From assembly GCA_023421115.1 (NCBI GenBank), contig JAEZUI010000160.1, forward strand, positions 1 through 15,821: DNA of 15,821 nt, given 5' to 3'. The DNA comes from Bacillota bacterium. Its GTDB lineage: Bacteria > Bacillota > Clostridia > Acetivibrionales > Acetivibrionaceae. The notes below the pieces were generated by a model. That model saw only the letters and a program-made list of their open reading frames with translations, searched no databases and had not been told where the DNA came from. Each line of letters starts with the position of its first letter. Positions within the stretch are counted from its first letter, which is position 1. The translations under genes were made by a program, and so were the position numbers. This document shows, in pieces, positions 14,294-15,821 of the stretch.

Positions 14294-15102
14294 TCAAAAG
14301 GAGTCGATAAATCCTAATAAAAATTTTCTTAGTAATGCAAAATCAATAGAATTTACTGTCTTATCATTGTTGACATCAGCGTTATTCAACTGATCTTCAG
14401 AAAGATTTTTTATACCAAGAAGATGTTTTCTTAATGATGCGAAATCAAGAGAATTAATGTTTCCATCAATAATTATATCTCCAGTCAAGACATCAGTTGT
14501 TGGCGTAGGTGTTGGCACTATTTTTGTGTAATAAAAATATATAGTAGCATTTGGAGTAATATCGCCTGCAATAACTGTTCTTGGTAAACTTTCAACACCT
14601 TCTTTATATGAACCAAGTTCATCCATATCTGTTACGCTTGTTTCATTTGCAAAGGTATATCCGGGTATTTCGGGAGCAGCATTATATTCCTTATAACCTT
14701 TACTATGCTGTACCTTCTCTTTTATCATTCCTCCATCTTTATCAATATAGTACTCTGTAATGGTATATGAAGTTGATGTAGGTGTTGATGTAGGTGTTGA
14801 ATCTGCTGACACAGGTGTTAGGTTTGAGACGCTGATTATGCCGGAAGAGGTTATTTCAACTGTTCCATAGGAATTTATTATTGTTCCAGTGAAATACAAA
14901 CTACCAAGGCTTTTTTCTGTGATGGTATCACTTCTATCTATTATTCCATTTAATCTTGAAATTACAGTGCTTTTATCAGCAACTGTCATAATAGAATATG
15001 ATGGTGTTGCCTCATCTAATAATAATTGGGTTGTACTACCCGAGTATCCATGGTGTGATATCTTTAAAACATCACAATCAGTATTAGTACTCTTAACTAA
15101 AT
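14294..15102 (-). pseudogene. C-terminal part of the MBL-fold hydrolase: metal-site end, MucBP-like module, dockerin
   Basis: This is the second half of a gene cut by a frameshift near 15110-15116. Read in its own frame from about 15103 it begins DLVKSTNTDCDVLKISHHG. The HHG is a metal-ligand motif of ComEC-type metallo-beta-lactamase folds, so this is not an independent gene. The first ATG in frame (14989, MTVADKS) has no ribosome binding site. Counting from that Met: the hydrolase ends near residue 57; a Ser/Thr/Pro linker follows (61-74); a MucBP-like module spans ~75-156 (ITEYYIDKDGG, PGYTF, ATIYFYYT); a PT-rich linker (157-165); and a dockerin type I (170-231). The dockerin has two F-hand repeats, ~171-192 and ~205-226, each ending LRKxLLG. 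Repeat 2 is canonical (D205, N207, D209, N213, D216); repeat 1 has Ile173 at a usual Asn calcium-ligand position. A dockerin binds cohesins of cellulosomal scaffoldins, so the intact protein should be secreted and complexed. Confidence 0.8.
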
Positions 15103-15789
15103 CTACAAATTGAATGTATCGCCAAGAAACAGCATTTTGTTACCTGATTCAGTTCCAACTCTAAATACCAAAGAATCTGCATTAACTTTGGCTGGAAAAC
15201 CAAGTGTATTGTCGCTAAAATATGATTCTTCCTGATTCATCCAAGTAATATATGAAGAACCAAAATAAAAATTATTATTTGATGTTCTACTTGGTGAGTA
15301 CCAATTACCGTTATAATAGACATCTTCTATTTTGTCCATAAGGTTCTGATTAACTTCCGGCAACTTTTCTAAATTAAATTTAGTATACGTATCTGATAAA
15401 CCAGATACATCAATAACTGCATTTACAAATTTAAGATAATTTCTATAGACTCCGTCCTTGTCTGAATTATACATTAACTCTACATATTCTATATTATCAT
15501 AATAACGCCCATAAAGAGTACCTACATTATTATTGATATGATTTAAAACTTGCAGAAGTCCTCCTATATGATCAGAGTCATAGTGTGTAATTATTATTGC
15601 ATTTAATCCTGGATTTGTATCTCTTTTTGCACTACGATCATCCAATAGGGCATTTATTGTACCCGCACTATCATATCTTCCGGTATCTACTAACACAAAT
15701 TTACCATTTTGTTCCAATAGAATACTATCCTCTTGTCCTATCTTGGCAAAATGGGCATTTAATCTACCAAGGGTTGACTTTTGTTTCAA
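15103..15789 (-). pseudogene. N-terminal part of a metallo-beta-lactamase-fold hydrolase (ComEC-like), frameshifted
   Basis: A 228-residue fragment. It carries IGQEDSILLEQNGKFVLVDTG (17-37), then the metal-binding THYDSDHIGG (68-77; His69, Asp71, Asp73, His74), a HxDxDH version as in the ComEC/Rec2 branch of the fold, and FLGDT (221-225, Asp224) before it ends at a TAG (15105-15103). One missing base near 15110-15116 restores the frame (GDT-x-QFVDLVKSTN). The TTG at 15789 has no ribosome binding site and an in-frame stop lies just before it. The neighbouring frame is open from the window edge (LPELTYVNKLETK), and dropping one A from the run at 15779-15782 joins it smoothly to STLGRLNAHF. The true start, probably with a signal peptide, is therefore likely beyond 15821. 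Substrate unknown. Confidence 0.78.
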
Positions 15790-15821
15790 GCTTATTTACA
15801 TATGTAAGTTCTGGCAAGAAC

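Overview
The window looks like chromosomal DNA of a low-GC, Gram-positive, anaerobic, cellulolytic clostridium, probably of the Acetivibrio / Ruminiclostridium / Hungateiclostridium group. The evidence is strong AGGAGG-type ribosome binding sites, AT-rich spacers, a clostripain-family (C11) protease, a chemoreceptor of the clostridial six-helix type, possible SigD (motility) promoters, and a dockerin type I module of cellulosome type at the right end. The genus is an inference; no RNA gene is present to confirm it.

Layout. 1-677 (-): 5' part of a methyl-accepting chemotaxis protein cut by the window edge, divergent from an AI-2E family transporter (874-2007, +). 2105-2458 (-): small STAS-like protein, divergent from a membrane-anchored clostripain-like protease (2659-5022, +). 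The chemoreceptor, the STAS-like gene and the protease each have a TAAN-N15/16-NYCGATRW element 35-50 bp before the start, which suggests one motility-type regulon. 5238-5833 (+): thiD remnant with an internal in-frame deletion and a 3' frameshift. 5970-6521 (+): thioredoxin-type cysteine glutathione peroxidase, preceded by overlapping inverted repeats and followed by a bidirectional terminator. 6701-8075 (-): ArsA/GET3-like ATPase with a C-terminal HSP20-like domain, overlapping a 67-residue unknown protein. 8183-8665 (-): MarR regulator, divergent from a two-gene heterodimeric ABC exporter operon (8964-12450, +). 12608-13690 (-): Rpn/PD-(D/E)XK nuclease gene broken by one in-frame stop. 13691-14293: a 600-bp gap with two tiny minus-strand reading frames behind near-perfect Shine-Dalgarno sequences. 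14294-15821 (-): frameshifted gene for a secreted-type metallo-beta-lactamase-fold hydrolase with a MucBP-like module and a dockerin, running off the right edge.

How the genes work together. The clearest functional unit is MarR plus the ABC exporter: a probable drug- or toxin-responsive export system whose two subunits carry complementary consensus and degenerate ATP sites. The left end may belong to a motility/chemotaxis programme. Three loci (thiD, rpn, MBL-dockerin) carry disabling changes, either real gene decay or, for the single-base shifts, sequence errors. I found no CRISPR array, tRNA, rRNA, complete insertion sequence or recognisable riboswitch.
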